DNA of 32,681 nt, from the NCBI GenBank assembly GCA_035942915.1, contig DASZCR010000278.1, forward strand, positions 1 to 32,681, read 5' to 3'. A model generated the notes under the pieces. That model was not told where the DNA came from. It made no database searches and saw only the letters and a list, made by a program, of their open reading frames with translations. Source of the stretch: DASZCR01 sp035942915. GTDB lineage: Bacteria > Acidobacteriota > Blastocatellia > Pyrinomonadales > Pyrinomonadaceae. Made by a program: the position numbers and the translations under genes. Shown in pieces: positions 24,604 through 32,606 of the stretch; the first letter of the stretch is position 1, and every line of letters starts with the position of its first letter.

Positions 24604-26274
24604 TTGTCGAGACCAATCGGGTTGGATTCGGAGAAGGGGGGCGGGCTGGCGTTAAGCGTCGAGGCGCGGCCTCTGGGTTTGACGGGGGCGCTCGAACGAC
24701 GCGCGGCGCTTGTCCTCTGCGTCCTCGCGCTGCTCGGCTTCGGCCTGCGGGTCGGCGGACTCGGCGCGGTCGGGTTTGCCGAGGATGAGGTCAACAAACT
24801 CGAAGCCGTGCGCGCTTACGGGCGCGGCGCGTGGTCGGAGAACTCCGAGCACCCGATGTTGATGAAGGGGCTGATATTCGTCTCGATGGGGGTCGCGCGT
24901 TGGTGGTCGCCGGAAGGCGGCATCAGCGACGAGGCTGCGTTGAGGTTTCCGAATGCGCTCTTCGGCGCGCTGACGGTCGTGCCGCTCTTTCTGCTCACGT
25001 CGGCGCTCTTTAATCGGCGGACGGGACTGCTGGCGGCCGCGCTGTGGGCTTTCGGCATCAACGCGATTACCTACAATCGCATCGGCAAAGAGGACACGCT
25101 GCTCGTCTTCTTCATGCTCTCGGCCTTCTACTTCTACCTGCGCGCCAAGCAGACGAGCGGCTTCAAACAGCAGGCGAAGGGGCGCGCCTATACGCTCTCG
25201 GCCGTCTCGTTCGGGCTGATGCTGGCGTCGAAATATTTCCCGCACTACTTCGGCCTCAACATGCTCTATCACCATTTCGCGCGCGTGCGTCGGCGCGAGC
25301 CGGGTGAGCCGCGCGGGCGGACGCCGCGCCTCTTCTACGTGCTCGTCCTGCTGACGTTCGTCGCCGTCAACCCGGCCGTGCTGCTGCCGGAGACGTGGGC
25401 TTACCTGAGCGCGTATTCGAGCGAGCAGTTGTTGACGCATCACGGCTACTTGATGGGAGAGCGGCTGTATGAAAACACGATGTCGGCGACGCCGTTCGGG
25501 GGCACGCCCGTCTACTTTTATCTGCTGTTTCTCGTTATCAAAGTTCCGCTGCCGCTGCTCGTCGCGTTCGCGTGCGGGCTTGTCTATTGCGCGCGGCGCT
25601 GGCGCGAGCCGGGCGCAGCGTTCCTGCTGTTGATGCTCGTGCTGTGGATTGTGCCTTACTCGCTGGCGGGTGCGAAGTGGTTGAGATACACGCTGACGCT
25701 GATGCCGTTCGTCTACATGACGGCGGCGGTCGGCATCGTCGCGCTGGTCAGAGGCGCGGCCGGATGGCTCGCGGCGCGCGGGTTGTCGCCGATGACGCAC
25801 GCGCCGCTCGTGGCGACGCTCGTCGCCGTCCTCGTCTTCGTCGTTGCGCCGACCTACACGGTCTACAAGAAGATGCCGCTCTACGCGCTCTACACCAACG
25901 CGCTTGCGCCGCAGACCGCCGGGCGCTTCTTCCCGCACGACGAGTTTTACGACGCGGGGCTGCGCGAGGCCATCGCGCACGTCGCGCGCGTCGCGCCGCG
26001 CGGTGCTCTCATCGCGCACGAGACGCCGGGCGTGGTGCGTTACTATCTGGACAAGTTCGGGCGCACAGACTTGCAACCGCGCGTCATCTCGGATGCACGC
26101 TTCGACGCGCGCCTAGCGCCGACCGGAGCCTTCATCATCATGCAGCGCGGCCGCACGTACTTTGAGAATCGAGAGGAACTTGAACACATCCGCACCTCCG
26201 CACGCTTCAGAAAGGACTACGAGGTCTTGCTGCGCGGCGCACGCGCCGCCGAAGTCTACGTCGCGTCCGACTGA
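24604..26274 (+). CDS. GT-C family glycosyltransferase (PMT/ArnT-like)
   Basis: The 556-residue polytopic membrane protein has about ten to twelve hydrophobic segments. After the first one comes the acidic motif FAEDEVNK (D61, E62), matching the catalytic aspartate region of GT-C enzymes such as PMT and ArnT, which use a lipid-linked sugar donor. Next are NSEHPMLMKGLI, LRFPNALFGALTVVPLFLLT and YNRIGKEDTLLVFFMLSAF, typical of the family. The C-terminal 120 residues are periplasmic-looking (HDEFYDAGLREAIAHVARV) and resemble the domain placed at the end of many such proteins. The start is TTG at 24604 with GAGG seven bases upstream; no ATG occurs before residue 84. The acceptor is unknown. Gene order with the flippase-like protein suggests envelope glycolipid work. 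Confidence 0.88.
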   Translation: MSRPIGLDSEKGGGLALSVEARPLGLTGALERRAALVLCVLALLGFGLRVGGLGAVGFAEDEVNKLEAVRAYGRGAWSENSEHPMLMKGLIFVSMGVARWWSPEGGISDEAALRFPNALFGALTVVPLFLLTSALFNRRTGLLAAALWAFGINAITYNRIGKEDTLLVFFMLSAFYFYLRAKQTSGFKQQAKGRAYTLSAVSFGLMLASKYFPHYFGLNMLYHHFARVRRREPGEPRGRTPRLFYVLVLLTFVAVNPAVLLPETWAYLSAYSSEQLLTHHGYLMGERLYENTMSATPFGGTPVYFYLLFLVIKVPLPLLVAFACGLVYCARRWREPGAAFLLLMLVLWIVPYSLAGAKWLRYTLTLMPFVYMTAAVGIVALVRGAAGWLAARGLSPMTHAPLVATLVAVLVFVVAPTYTVYKKMPLYALYTNALAPQTAGRFFPHDEFYDAGLREAIAHVARVAPRGALIAHETPGVVRYYLDKFGRTDLQPRVISDARFDARLAPTGAFIIMQRGRTYFENREELEHIRTSARFRKDYEVLLRGARAAEVYVASD

Positions 26275-26307
26275 GAACGCAGCGCCGCCCTTGACGCAAA
26301 AGAGAAG

Positions 26308-27996
26308 ATGGAAGGATTGAGGATGAGAATGTTTTTCATGAAGACGCGCGTGTGGGCGGCGTCGTTTGTGCTGCTGTGCGCGGCGTTCGCGGCGGGCGGC
26401 GGGGCGCAGGAGGCAGACAAAACGGCGCGACAGCGCGCATGGGTAACGATTCTCTCGACGACCGACCTGCACGGCAACATCCTGCCCATCGACTATTACA
26501 CGAACCGGCCGGACGCGCGCGGGCTGGCACGCGCCGGGACGATTATTCGCGCCGCGCGCAGGGAGAATCCGGCCACGCTTCTGCTCGATTCCGGCGACAC
26601 GATTCAGGGCACGCCGCTCGAATACTTTCACAACAAGCGCAACAACCGCCCGCCAGACCCCGTCATGCTCTCGATGAACGCGCTGCAATACGACGCGATG
26701 GCTGTCGGCAATCACGAGTTCAACTTCGGTCTGAAGATTCTCGACAAGGCGCGACGTGAGGCGACCTTCCCATGGCTTTCGGCCAACACTTACCGCAAGG
26801 GGACGGAGGAGACTTACTTCCAGCCGTATCTCGTCAAGGAGTTGGGCGGCGTCAGAGTCGGCGTCATCGGTCTGACGACGCCGGGCGTGCCGAGTTGGGA
26901 GAACGCGGAGAACTACGCGGGGCTTGAGTTTCGCGAGCCGGTCGCAGAGGCGCGCAAGTGGACGGCTCTCCTGCGCGAGCGCGAGCGTGTCGATGTGGTC
27001 GTCGTCGCAATGCACATGGGACTGGAACGCGACCTGCGGACGGGCGAACTGACGCCCGGACAGGTGTCGAGCGAGAACGCGGCGCTCGCCATCGCCGCAG
27101 GGGTCGCCGGTATCGACGTGATTTTGATGGGACACACACACCGCGAGATTCCGTCGCTCGTGAAGGGCGACGTGCTCCTCGTGCAGGCGAGCAACTGGGC
27201 GCGCAGCGTCGCGCGCGCAGACCTCTATCTCGAACGCGCAGAGGGCGGGCGCTGGCGCATCGCTGCCAAACAGGCGCGCACCATTCCGGTCACTGATAAG
27301 ACCGAGTCCGACGCCGAGATTGTCAAACTCGTCGAACCTTACGACCGCGAGACGCAAAGCTGGCTCGGACAGACCATCGGCGAGTCGGCCGCAGACCTTT
27401 CGGCCGCCGAGGCGCGACTGCGCGATACGGCCATTCTCGACCTCATCCAGCGCGTCCAGTTGGAAGCGGGCAAGGCCGATATCTCGATGGCGGCGAGCTT
27501 CAACCCGCAGGCGCGCATCAATCGGGGCGCGGTCACGGTGCGCGACATCGCCGCGCTCTACGAATATGAGAACACGCTCGTCGTCCTCGAAGTGACGGGC
27601 GCGCAACTGAAAGAGGCGCTCGAACATTCCGCGCGCTACTTCAAGCCTTACGAGTCAGGGAAGTCGGCCGCCGCACTCATCGACGAAAAGATTCCCGGCT
27701 ACAACTTCGACATCGCCGAGGGCGTCGAGTACGACTTGGACATCTCGCAACCCTTCGGCGCGCGCATCCGCAACCTGCGCTTTCGCGGCCAGCCCGTGCG
27801 CCCCGCACAGAAGTTCCGTCTGGCGACGAACAACTACCGCGTCAACGGCGGCGGCGGCTACACGATGTACCGGGGCGCGCCCGTCCTCTGGCGTTCGAGC
27901 GAGGAGATACGCGAACTGATTATTGACTGGGTCGAGCGGCACAAGCGCGTGCCGACCGAGCCGAACGGTAACTGGCGTCTGCTGCCTGCAAACTAG
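26308..27996 (+). CDS. Secreted CpdB/UshA-type nucleotidase-phosphoesterase
   Basis: A calcineurin-like metallophosphoesterase joined to a 5'-nucleotidase C-terminal domain, about 562 residues. A basic N-terminus and a hydrophobic segment (VWAASFVLLCAAFAAGGG) give a signal peptide. Metal-binding motifs are TTDLHGN (D53, H55), DSGDTIQG (D97), GNHEFNFG (N135, H136), AMHMG (H236) and GHTHREIP (H276, H278). TTDLHGN plus GNHEFNFG is the CpdB pattern (2',3'-cyclic phosphodiesterase/3'-nucleotidase), though UshA-like activity cannot be excluded. The C-terminal domain shows NPQARINRGAVTVRDIAALY, YEYENTLVVLEVTGAQLKEA and TNNYRVNGGGGYTMY, whose aromatic residues stack the base. It would salvage periplasmic nucleotides. 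Alternative starts are at 26323, 26329 and 26338. It precedes the selenoprotein by 74 bases on the same strand. Confidence 0.94.
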   Translation: MEGLRMRMFFMKTRVWAASFVLLCAAFAAGGGAQEADKTARQRAWVTILSTTDLHGNILPIDYYTNRPDARGLARAGTIIRAARRENPATLLLDSGDTIQGTPLEYFHNKRNNRPPDPVMLSMNALQYDAMAVGNHEFNFGLKILDKARREATFPWLSANTYRKGTEETYFQPYLVKELGGVRVGVIGLTTPGVPSWENAENYAGLEFREPVAEARKWTALLRERERVDVVVVAMHMGLERDLRTGELTPGQVSSENAALAIAAGVAGIDVILMGHTHREIPSLVKGDVLLVQASNWARSVARADLYLERAEGGRWRIAAKQARTIPVTDKTESDAEIVKLVEPYDRETQSWLGQTIGESAADLSAAEARLRDTAILDLIQRVQLEAGKADISMAASFNPQARINRGAVTVRDIAALYEYENTLVVLEVTGAQLKEALEHSARYFKPYESGKSAAALIDEKIPGYNFDIAEGVEYDLDISQPFGARIRNLRFRGQPVRPAQKFRLATNNYRVNGGGGYTMYRGAPVLWRSSEEIRELIIDWVERHKRVPTEPNGNWRLLPAN

Positions 27997-28015
27997 ACGC
28001 GCGCCGGTTTCTCTG

Positions 28016-28042
28016 TTGCACTTCGTCGGCCTGTGCTACATT
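28016..28042 (+). promoter_or_regulatory. Possible promoter of the selenoprotein gene
   Basis: TTGCAC (28016-28021) and TACATT (28037-28042) are 15 bases apart, with an extended -10 TGC just before TACATT. The spacing is short, so the extended -10 would carry most of the activity. The peroxiredoxin may thus be transcribed apart from the nucleotidase. Confidence 0.4.
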
Positions 28043-28070
28043 CAGGAACGCGAAGGAGGATTGAACTCGT

Positions 28071-28673
28071 ATGACCCGAAGACTTCTCTGTCTGTTGTGC
28101 GCGGCGCTGGCGCTGAACACTGTGGCGACGGCGCAGCAGCAACAGAGCGCGCAGCCGGGCGCACAGACGCAACAGCAACAACAACAACAGCCGCCCGCGC
28201 CGCCTCACACACACCTCAGAGTCGGCGACCCCGCGCCCGACTTCACGCTCATCGACACGGAACGCAAGCAAGTCAAGCTGAGCGACTTTCGCGGCAAGAA
28301 GAGCGTCGTGCTCGCCTTCTACGTGCTGGCTTTCACCGGCGGTTGAACGAAGGAGTTGCAGGCGTATCAGGCTGATATCGCCAAATTCGACGCATCCGAG
28401 ACACAAGTGCTCGGCATCAGCATGGACAGCTTCGCTTCCAACAAACGCTTCGCCGAAGACATCAAGGTTACTTTCCCGCTTTTGAGTGATTGGCGCAGGC
28501 AGGTCGTTAAAGACTACGGCGTCTACAACGAAAAGAGCGGCTACGGCGTGCGCGCCACGTTCGTCATTGACAAAGACGGCATCATTCGCCACATCGAAGA
28601 GGGCAACACGGCCATCGACCCGACAGGTGCTTACGAGGTCTGTAGCGGCCTCATGAAAAAGAAGAAGACTTAA
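28071..28673 (+). CDS. Selenocysteine-containing secreted peroxiredoxin (in-frame TGA at residue 92)
   Basis: One gene of 200 residues plus stop, interrupted by an in-frame TGA at 28344-28346. Peroxiredoxins reduce hydroperoxides with a peroxidatic thiol. A signal peptide ([22 protein letters not shown]) and a Gln-rich linker precede the AhpC/TSA-type fold: [43 protein letters not shown] then falls where the catalytic Cys belongs (T-G-G-U-T-K-E, Thr at -3 as in all Prx). The frame continues [40 protein letters not shown] and [17 protein letters not shown] with the conserved Arg at 161. C191 could be a resolving Cys. AGGAGG lies 11 bases before the ATG. A SECIS-like hairpin follows the TGA. 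Automated callers would split it at 28346. A TGC-to-TGA error is the main alternative. Confidence 0.88.
28361..28382 (+). promoter_or_regulatory. Bacterial SECIS-like hairpin
   Basis: GGCG-TATCA (28361-28369), loop GGC (28370-28372), TGATA (28373-28377), a bulged T (28378) and CGCC (28379-28382) form a nine-pair stem. The apical loop begins 24 bases after the last base of the TGA and has G in its first two positions. Known bacterial SECIS elements lie in this distance range and need a G early in the loop to bind SelB. It also codes for AYQADIA, so it is under two constraints. Confidence 0.75.
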
Positions 28674-28699
28674 AGCACCCGACCCCGCACAACGTTTTT

Positions 28700-28788
28700 C
28701 TTCGCTTCGACACAACTCCGGCGCGAAACTTCTTCTTCATCACAAGAGAGAAGTCTCGCGCCGGAGTTGTGTCGATGCGAAGTTTTTT
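28700..28788 (+). terminator. Long terminator hairpin downstream of the selenoprotein
   Basis: A 27-base arm (28700-28726) and its near-exact complement (28756-28782) differ only at one position. The stem is extended inside by ACTTCT/AGAAGT pairing, and TTTTTT follows at 28783-28788. It ends the plus-strand unit; the opposite strand has no T run. Its 3' side reaches the stop codon of the convergent Clp-like gene. Confidence 0.88.
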
Positions 28789-30082
28789 AGTCTTGCTCGC
28801 GCGTGTCGGCGCGCGTCCATGATGCGGCCGTGTCGGTCACGTCCTGTTCATCAATCTCCTGTCTGACTTCGGCGTTGGCCTCCGCATGGACGCGCGCGCG
28901 TGCGGCCGTCTCGTCTAACAGGTCGAGAGCTGAGGCCGGGAGCGGCAGCCCCTTCGGGTGACGCCGCGCGTGCGTCGCCGCCGCGACGAGCGCCGCATCC
29001 GTGATGAGCAGCTTGTGATAAACCTCGTAGCGCTCCTTGTGCGCGCGCAGGACATCGAGCGCGTCCTCAAACGGCAACTCCTCAAGCTCGACTGCTCTCA
29101 GGTAGCGGCCGAGCGCCTCGTCCGTCTCGACGTAGATTCTGTATTCGTTCGTCGGGGCGGCGGCCAGCAGCCGCAGATGCCCGCGCGAAAGCGCCGACAG
29201 CAGCACGCGTGCAGCCCCGCGCGCACGCGCCTCCTGCGTGCCTTCGCCAATCAACAGGTGCAGGTTGTCGATAAAGAGCAACGGCTCGCCGCGCGCCGCT
29301 TCGAGAGAAGCGATGACGGATTGCAGCAGTGCGGCAAACGACTCAGGCGAAGAGGCGCGCGCGAGAGCTTCGGTCGGGTCGAGCGCGAGCAGACGCGCGC
29401 CCGCCAGATGCGCGGGCACTTCGCGCGCATGGATTCTCTGCGCAAGCCCATGTGCGACGGCCGTCTTACCGATGCCCGGCAGACCGACGAGGACGGGCAC
29501 GACCGGGTCACGACGCGAGAGCGCGTAGATGATTTGATTGATGGCTTCGTCGCGGCCGACGACGGGCGAGAGATGGTTGCGCGCGGCCTCTTCCGTGAGG
29601 TCGCGCAGGAAGTCCGGCAGCGTATGAGATGATTCGTCCGCGTGCGTCCCCGATGCGCGTGCGACCTCTGCGCGGACTGAGTCGAGGCGCAGGCCGCGCC
29701 GGTGGAGCAGTTCGGCGGCCATTGAAGTCTCCTCGCGCAGCAGGCCGAGCAGCAGGTGTTCCGTGCCGATGTGTCGATGCTGCAAGCGTTCGCTCTCTTC
29801 GTGCGCGTAGGCGAGCGCGCGTTTGGCGCTCTGCGAGAGCGGCAGTTCGACCGAAGTCGAGATGGCCTCGCCGGGCGGCAGGCGCGACTTTATCTCTTCG
29901 CGGACGGTATCGAGCGTCGCGCCCGGCACGCGCGAGAAGAAGTGCGAGGTCAGCGTCTTGTCTTCGCGCAGGAGGCCGAGCAGGAGGTGTTCAGGCTCGA
30001 TGGCGGGCGTGCCGAGTTGGCTTGCCTCGTAGCGGGCAAAGAAGATGACGCGCCGCGCTTTTTCCGTGTAACGCTCAAACAT
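28787..30082 (-). CDS. Degenerate ClpC-like protein: double Clp N domain plus a single AAA module
   Basis: The 431-residue protein begins like ClpC: MFERYTEKARRVIFFARYEA, IEPEHLLLGLLRE, and a second N-domain repeat (HIGTEHLLLGLLREETSMAA). One AAA+ module (about 165-400) follows. Walker A is VGLPGIGKT (about 199-207). Walker B reads LLFIDNLH, with Asn (273) where Clp ATPases have the catalytic Glu. The pore-loop KYRG/E segment between them is absent (ARASSPESFAALLQSVI). The two arginine fingers of ALERRFQ are ALGRYLRAV, so the second is Tyr. The second AAA module, the middle domain and the ClpP loop are missing. It can probably bind nucleotide but not thread substrate. It may be an adaptor or regulator of a full ClpC. 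AGGA precedes the ATG at 30082. Confidence 0.9.
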   Translation of the reverse strand: MFERYTEKARRVIFFARYEASQLGTPAIEPEHLLLGLLREDKTLTSHFFSRVPGATLDTVREEIKSRLPPGEAISTSVELPLSQSAKRALAYAHEESERLQHRHIGTEHLLLGLLREETSMAAELLHRRGLRLDSVRAEVARASGTHADESSHTLPDFLRDLTEEAARNHLSPVVGRDEAINQIIYALSRRDPVVPVLVGLPGIGKTAVAHGLAQRIHAREVPAHLAGARLLALDPTEALARASSPESFAALLQSVIASLEAARGEPLLFIDNLHLLIGEGTQEARARGAARVLLSALSRGHLRLLAAAPTNEYRIYVETDEALGRYLRAVELEELPFEDALDVLRAHKERYEVYHKLLITDAALVAAATHARRHPKGLPLPASALDLLDETAARARVHAEANAEVRQEIDEQDVTDTAASWTRADTREQD

Positions 30083-30134
30083 GACGCGGCGAATCCTACA
30101 CTAGTTCGGAGCGCGCAAGCGAGCCAAATTTTGC

Positions 30135-30911
30135 TTACGCCGCGCCGCTCGCCTGCATCCTGCCGCGCGCCTTCCAGCGACGATAGACCGTCAGGCAGAA
30201 GGCCAGCCAGAGACCGTTGACGAGATACGCGCCGAGCGTGTCGCTCGGCCAGTGCGCGCCGAGATAGACGCGTGAGAGGCCGACGAGCGCGACCGGCAGA
30301 GCCGTGATGGTGAGCGCCGCGCGTCTCTGCCAGGAGTTGCGCGGCAGCAGCGCGAAGGCGACGAAAAAGAGGAAGCCGAAGAAGCCGACGTAGAAAGCGA
30401 CGTGGCCGGAAGGGAAGCTTTCGCTGCTGACCACCTCGTAGACGTTAACGAGGTCGGAGGCCGGACGCGGGCGCGCAATGAGTAATTTGATGAGACGGTT
30501 GACGAGTTGGCCGACGCCCGCGCTGAGGATGACGCCCGCCGCTTCGCTGCGCCGACGACGCGCGAGGAAGGCGAGCGCGACAGCCGACGTGATAATCCAG
30601 GGCGTTATGCCCGAACCCCAGAAGGAGACGAAGCGCATCAGCGCGGCGAAGCCCGGCAGGTCGATGCTCTGCACGGCGCGCGCGGCGCGCAAGTCCCAAC
30701 CGAAGTAAGCATTGAAGCGCGCGAGGAAGGCGAGGACGGCAAAGACTGCGAGCGCCGTCAGGTAGGCCGTCTCGGCGCGCCAGAGGCGACGCACGGCGCG
30801 CAGGCGTCTGCGTCTCTCCTGTGGCGCTTCGGGCGCGCTGCCGTTGCTCTCGTCTGGTTCGTCGTGCTGCACGAAACTGTTATAATCTCTCTTCAGATTG
30901 CTCCCGAACAT
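30135..30911 (-). CDS. PAP2-family membrane phosphatase
   Basis: An integral membrane phosphatase of the PAP2/phosphatidic acid phosphatase fold, which removes phosphate from lipid phosphates such as undecaprenyl diphosphate or phosphatidic acid. The three active-site motifs are present: KLLIARPRP (KX6RP), PSGH, and SRVYLGAHWPSDTLGA (SRX5HX3D). Hydrophobic segments are AETAYLTALAVFAVLAFLA, ITPWIITSAVALAFLA, VAFYVGFFGFLFFVAFALL and ALTITALPVALVGLS. A basic, polar N-terminal stretch (QERRRRLRAVRRLWRA) faces the cytosol. I start at the ATG at 30911, giving about 258 residues. A GTG 13 codons later is possible, and a TATAAC box in this stretch could favour that. The upstream frame to 31289 overlaps the divergent gene and is rejected. 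Confidence 0.9.
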   Translation of the reverse strand: MFGSNLKRDYNSFVQHDEPDESNGSAPEAPQERRRRLRAVRRLWRAETAYLTALAVFAVLAFLARFNAYFGWDLRAARAVQSIDLPGFAALMRFVSFWGSGITPWIITSAVALAFLARRRRSEAAGVILSAGVGQLVNRLIKLLIARPRPASDLVNVYEVVSSESFPSGHVAFYVGFFGFLFFVAFALLPRNSWQRRAALTITALPVALVGLSRVYLGAHWPSDTLGAYLVNGLWLAFCLTVYRRWKARGRMQASGAA

Positions 30912-31013
30912 AAATGATTGAAAGGCGCCGGGCAAGTCTTCGTGCGCGTGGCGTCTCCGGCGTGGAGATTGAGTTTCGCGTCGAAGACGCACAGAAGAAG
31001 GAGCGAAATTTTT

Positions 31014-32036
31014 GTGTTGAGGGTTGAATATCGCGACGGGCTGTATCTGCCGGAGATTGACCTGTGGCTCGATGCCGACGGCTCGCGCGAGCGTTGCGTC
31101 GTCTCGCACGCGCACGCCGACCACATCGCCGAACATCGCTCCATTGTCGCCACGCCGGAGACGGCGCGCATCTTCCGCCACCGCATCGGCGAGACGGAAG
31201 TCGAACTGCTGCCTTACGGCGAGCGGCGCGATTACGGCGCTTACGCGCTGACGATGTACCCGGCCGGTCATTGTCTCGGCTCGGCGCAAGTGCTGGTCGA
31301 AGCGCAGGGCGAGCGGCTCGTCTACACGGGCGACATCAAGTTGCGGCCGAACGTCGCGGCCGAAGATGCTGTCATCGTCGCGTGCGACACGCTCGTCATG
31401 GAGTCAACCTTCGGCGACCCTCTCTATCGTTTCCCGCCCGACGTGGCGACCTTCGACCGGCTCTACGCGGCCGTCGAACGCGCCTTCTCCGATAACCGTG
31501 TGCCGGTCGTGCTGGCTTATGCGCTCGGCAAGAGTCAGGAGGCTTTGGAACTTCTGCTGCGGCGCGGATACCGCGTCACGCTGCACGGCTCGGTCTGGAA
31601 CGTGGCCGAGATTTATCGTGAGTTGGGTGTGCAGTTCTCAGGCGTTTACGAGCGTTACGACCGCGAGCAGTTGAGAGGCCGCGTCCTCATCGCGCCGCCC
31701 GGATGTCGCAAGCAGCCGATGGTCTTGAACATCGAGCGCCGCTATCTCATCATGCTCACGGGTTGGGCGGTGAGTAAGAGCGCGCCCTACATGTATAAGG
31801 GCGTTGACCTCGTCCTTCCGCTCTCAGACCACGCAGACTACGACGACCTTGTCCGGCTGGCGCGCGAGTCGGGCGCGCAAAGAATCATCACCATGCACGG
31901 CGCGGCCAAGTTTGCCGCGCACCTGCGCGAACTCGGACTCAACGCCGAGCACCTCGCGCAGCATCCCAGCACGACCACCCGGAAGGGCACGACCAAACGC
32001 GCCTCGACCGCCGTCCCGCAGACGCTCTTCGACTAA
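31014..32036 (+). CDS. Metallo-beta-lactamase-fold hydrolase with beta-CASP-like C-terminus
   Basis: The predicted start is GTG at 31014 with AAGGAG 10 bases upstream (LRVEYRDGLYLPEIDLWLD); the frame is open further up to an ATG at 30918, but that part is Arg-rich and crosses the divergent promoter. The 340-residue product has the MBL zinc motif SHAHADH (H32, H34, D36, H37), PAGHCLGSAQVLVEAQG, the metal aspartate in VYTGDIKLRP and a later SDHADYDDLVRLARES. ITMHG closes the domain. The pattern is like exonucleases of the beta-lactamase fold (RNA- or DNA-acting, including those found with DNA ligase), but I see no ligase or helicase partner here. The nucleic acid substrate is not assigned. It is divergent from the PAP2 gene. 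Confidence 0.85.
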   Translation: MLRVEYRDGLYLPEIDLWLDADGSRERCVVSHAHADHIAEHRSIVATPETARIFRHRIGETEVELLPYGERRDYGAYALTMYPAGHCLGSAQVLVEAQGERLVYTGDIKLRPNVAAEDAVIVACDTLVMESTFGDPLYRFPPDVATFDRLYAAVERAFSDNRVPVVLAYALGKSQEALELLLRRGYRVTLHGSVWNVAEIYRELGVQFSGVYERYDREQLRGRVLIAPPGCRKQPMVLNIERRYLIMLTGWAVSKSAPYMYKGVDLVLPLSDHADYDDLVRLARESGAQRIITMHGAAKFAAHLRELGLNAEHLAQHPSTTTRKGTTKRASTAVPQTLFD

Positions 32037-32102
32037 GCTCGCCACCAAAACTTTGCGCCCGGCACGCGCTCGTGATGTGTGACCGCCATGCGTCTCGCGC
32101 GT

Positions 32103-32606
32103 TCAGCTTTCGGACGCGCCGCGTTCTTCGCAGACGATGGTCACGGCGCGTTCAAGATTGGGGTCGATGCCGGACAGACATTTGATGACGCGCCTCGGCA
32201 GACGCAACGTGACGACCTCGTACTCCTCCGTCGTCGTCTTCGGGTCGTTGAGAGCGCGCTGGAGCGCCGAGAGCAGGTCGGCATGGTCAACCGGCTTCGA
32301 GAGGTAGTCCTGCACGCCGAGCCGCTCGCATTGCGTGCGCGTCTCCTGGCTCGTCTCGCCGGTGGCGACGACGACGGGCACGCGCGCGTCCGTCGCGCGA
32401 ATCTCCTGCAACGTGTGGACGCCGTGCATTTCCGGCAGCGTCATGTCGAGCAGGATGGCGTCCGCGCCGTTGGCGGCGAACTCGGCGGCGCCCTCCTCGC
32501 CCGTATAAGCTTTGAAGACGCGATAACCGGCCTTCGTGAGCGACGCCTCGTAGAGTGCGGCGAGGTCTTCCTGGTCTTCGATGACAATGATGCGCGGCTG
32601 GCTCAT
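32103..32606 (-). CDS. Response regulator with a short C-terminal extension
   Basis: The start is the ATG at 32606 (MSQPRIIVIEDQEDL) with GGGGAAGG six bases upstream; the frame to 32645 is an extension without support. Residues 1-120 are a CheY-like receiver: acidic pocket E10/D11, phosphoacceptor D54 in LLDMTLPEMHG, T82 in VVATGETS and K104 in YLSKPVDHADLL. The last 45 residues lack a winged-helix or FIS domain. They read EEYEVVTLRLPRRVIKCLSG and IDPNLERAVTIVCEER, a strand followed by helices that looks like the ribbon-helix-helix of small DNA-binding proteins. That is by eye only. No histidine kinase is nearby. The signal and target are unknown. Confidence 0.92.
   Translation of the reverse strand: MSQPRIIVIEDQEDLAALYEASLTKAGYRVFKAYTGEEGAAEFAANGADAILLDMTLPEMHGVHTLQEIRATDARVPVVVATGETSQETRTQCERLGVQDYLSKPVDHADLLSALQRALNDPKTTTEEYEVVTLRLPRRVIKCLSGIDPNLERAVTIVCEERGASES

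Noticed and set aside
24652..26076. Long minus-strand frame of 474 residues opposite the GT-C gene
   Set aside because: Arg/His/Glu-rich low-complexity product with no domain; it is an antisense shadow of a recognised membrane protein in a GC-rich genome.
26113..27627. Long minus-strand frame opposite the nucleotidase
   Set aside because: Antisense shadow; the plus strand encodes clear metal-binding motifs.
28356..28673. A separate gene for the C-terminal half of the peroxiredoxin
   Set aside because: It would start with TTG without a proper ribosome-binding site, lack half of the fold, and is exactly in frame with the upstream part; one Sec-containing gene is simpler.
30912..31289. N-terminal extension of the PAP2 gene to 31289
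   Set aside because: It would overlap the start of the divergent metallo-beta-lactamase gene and has no membrane or PAP2 features.
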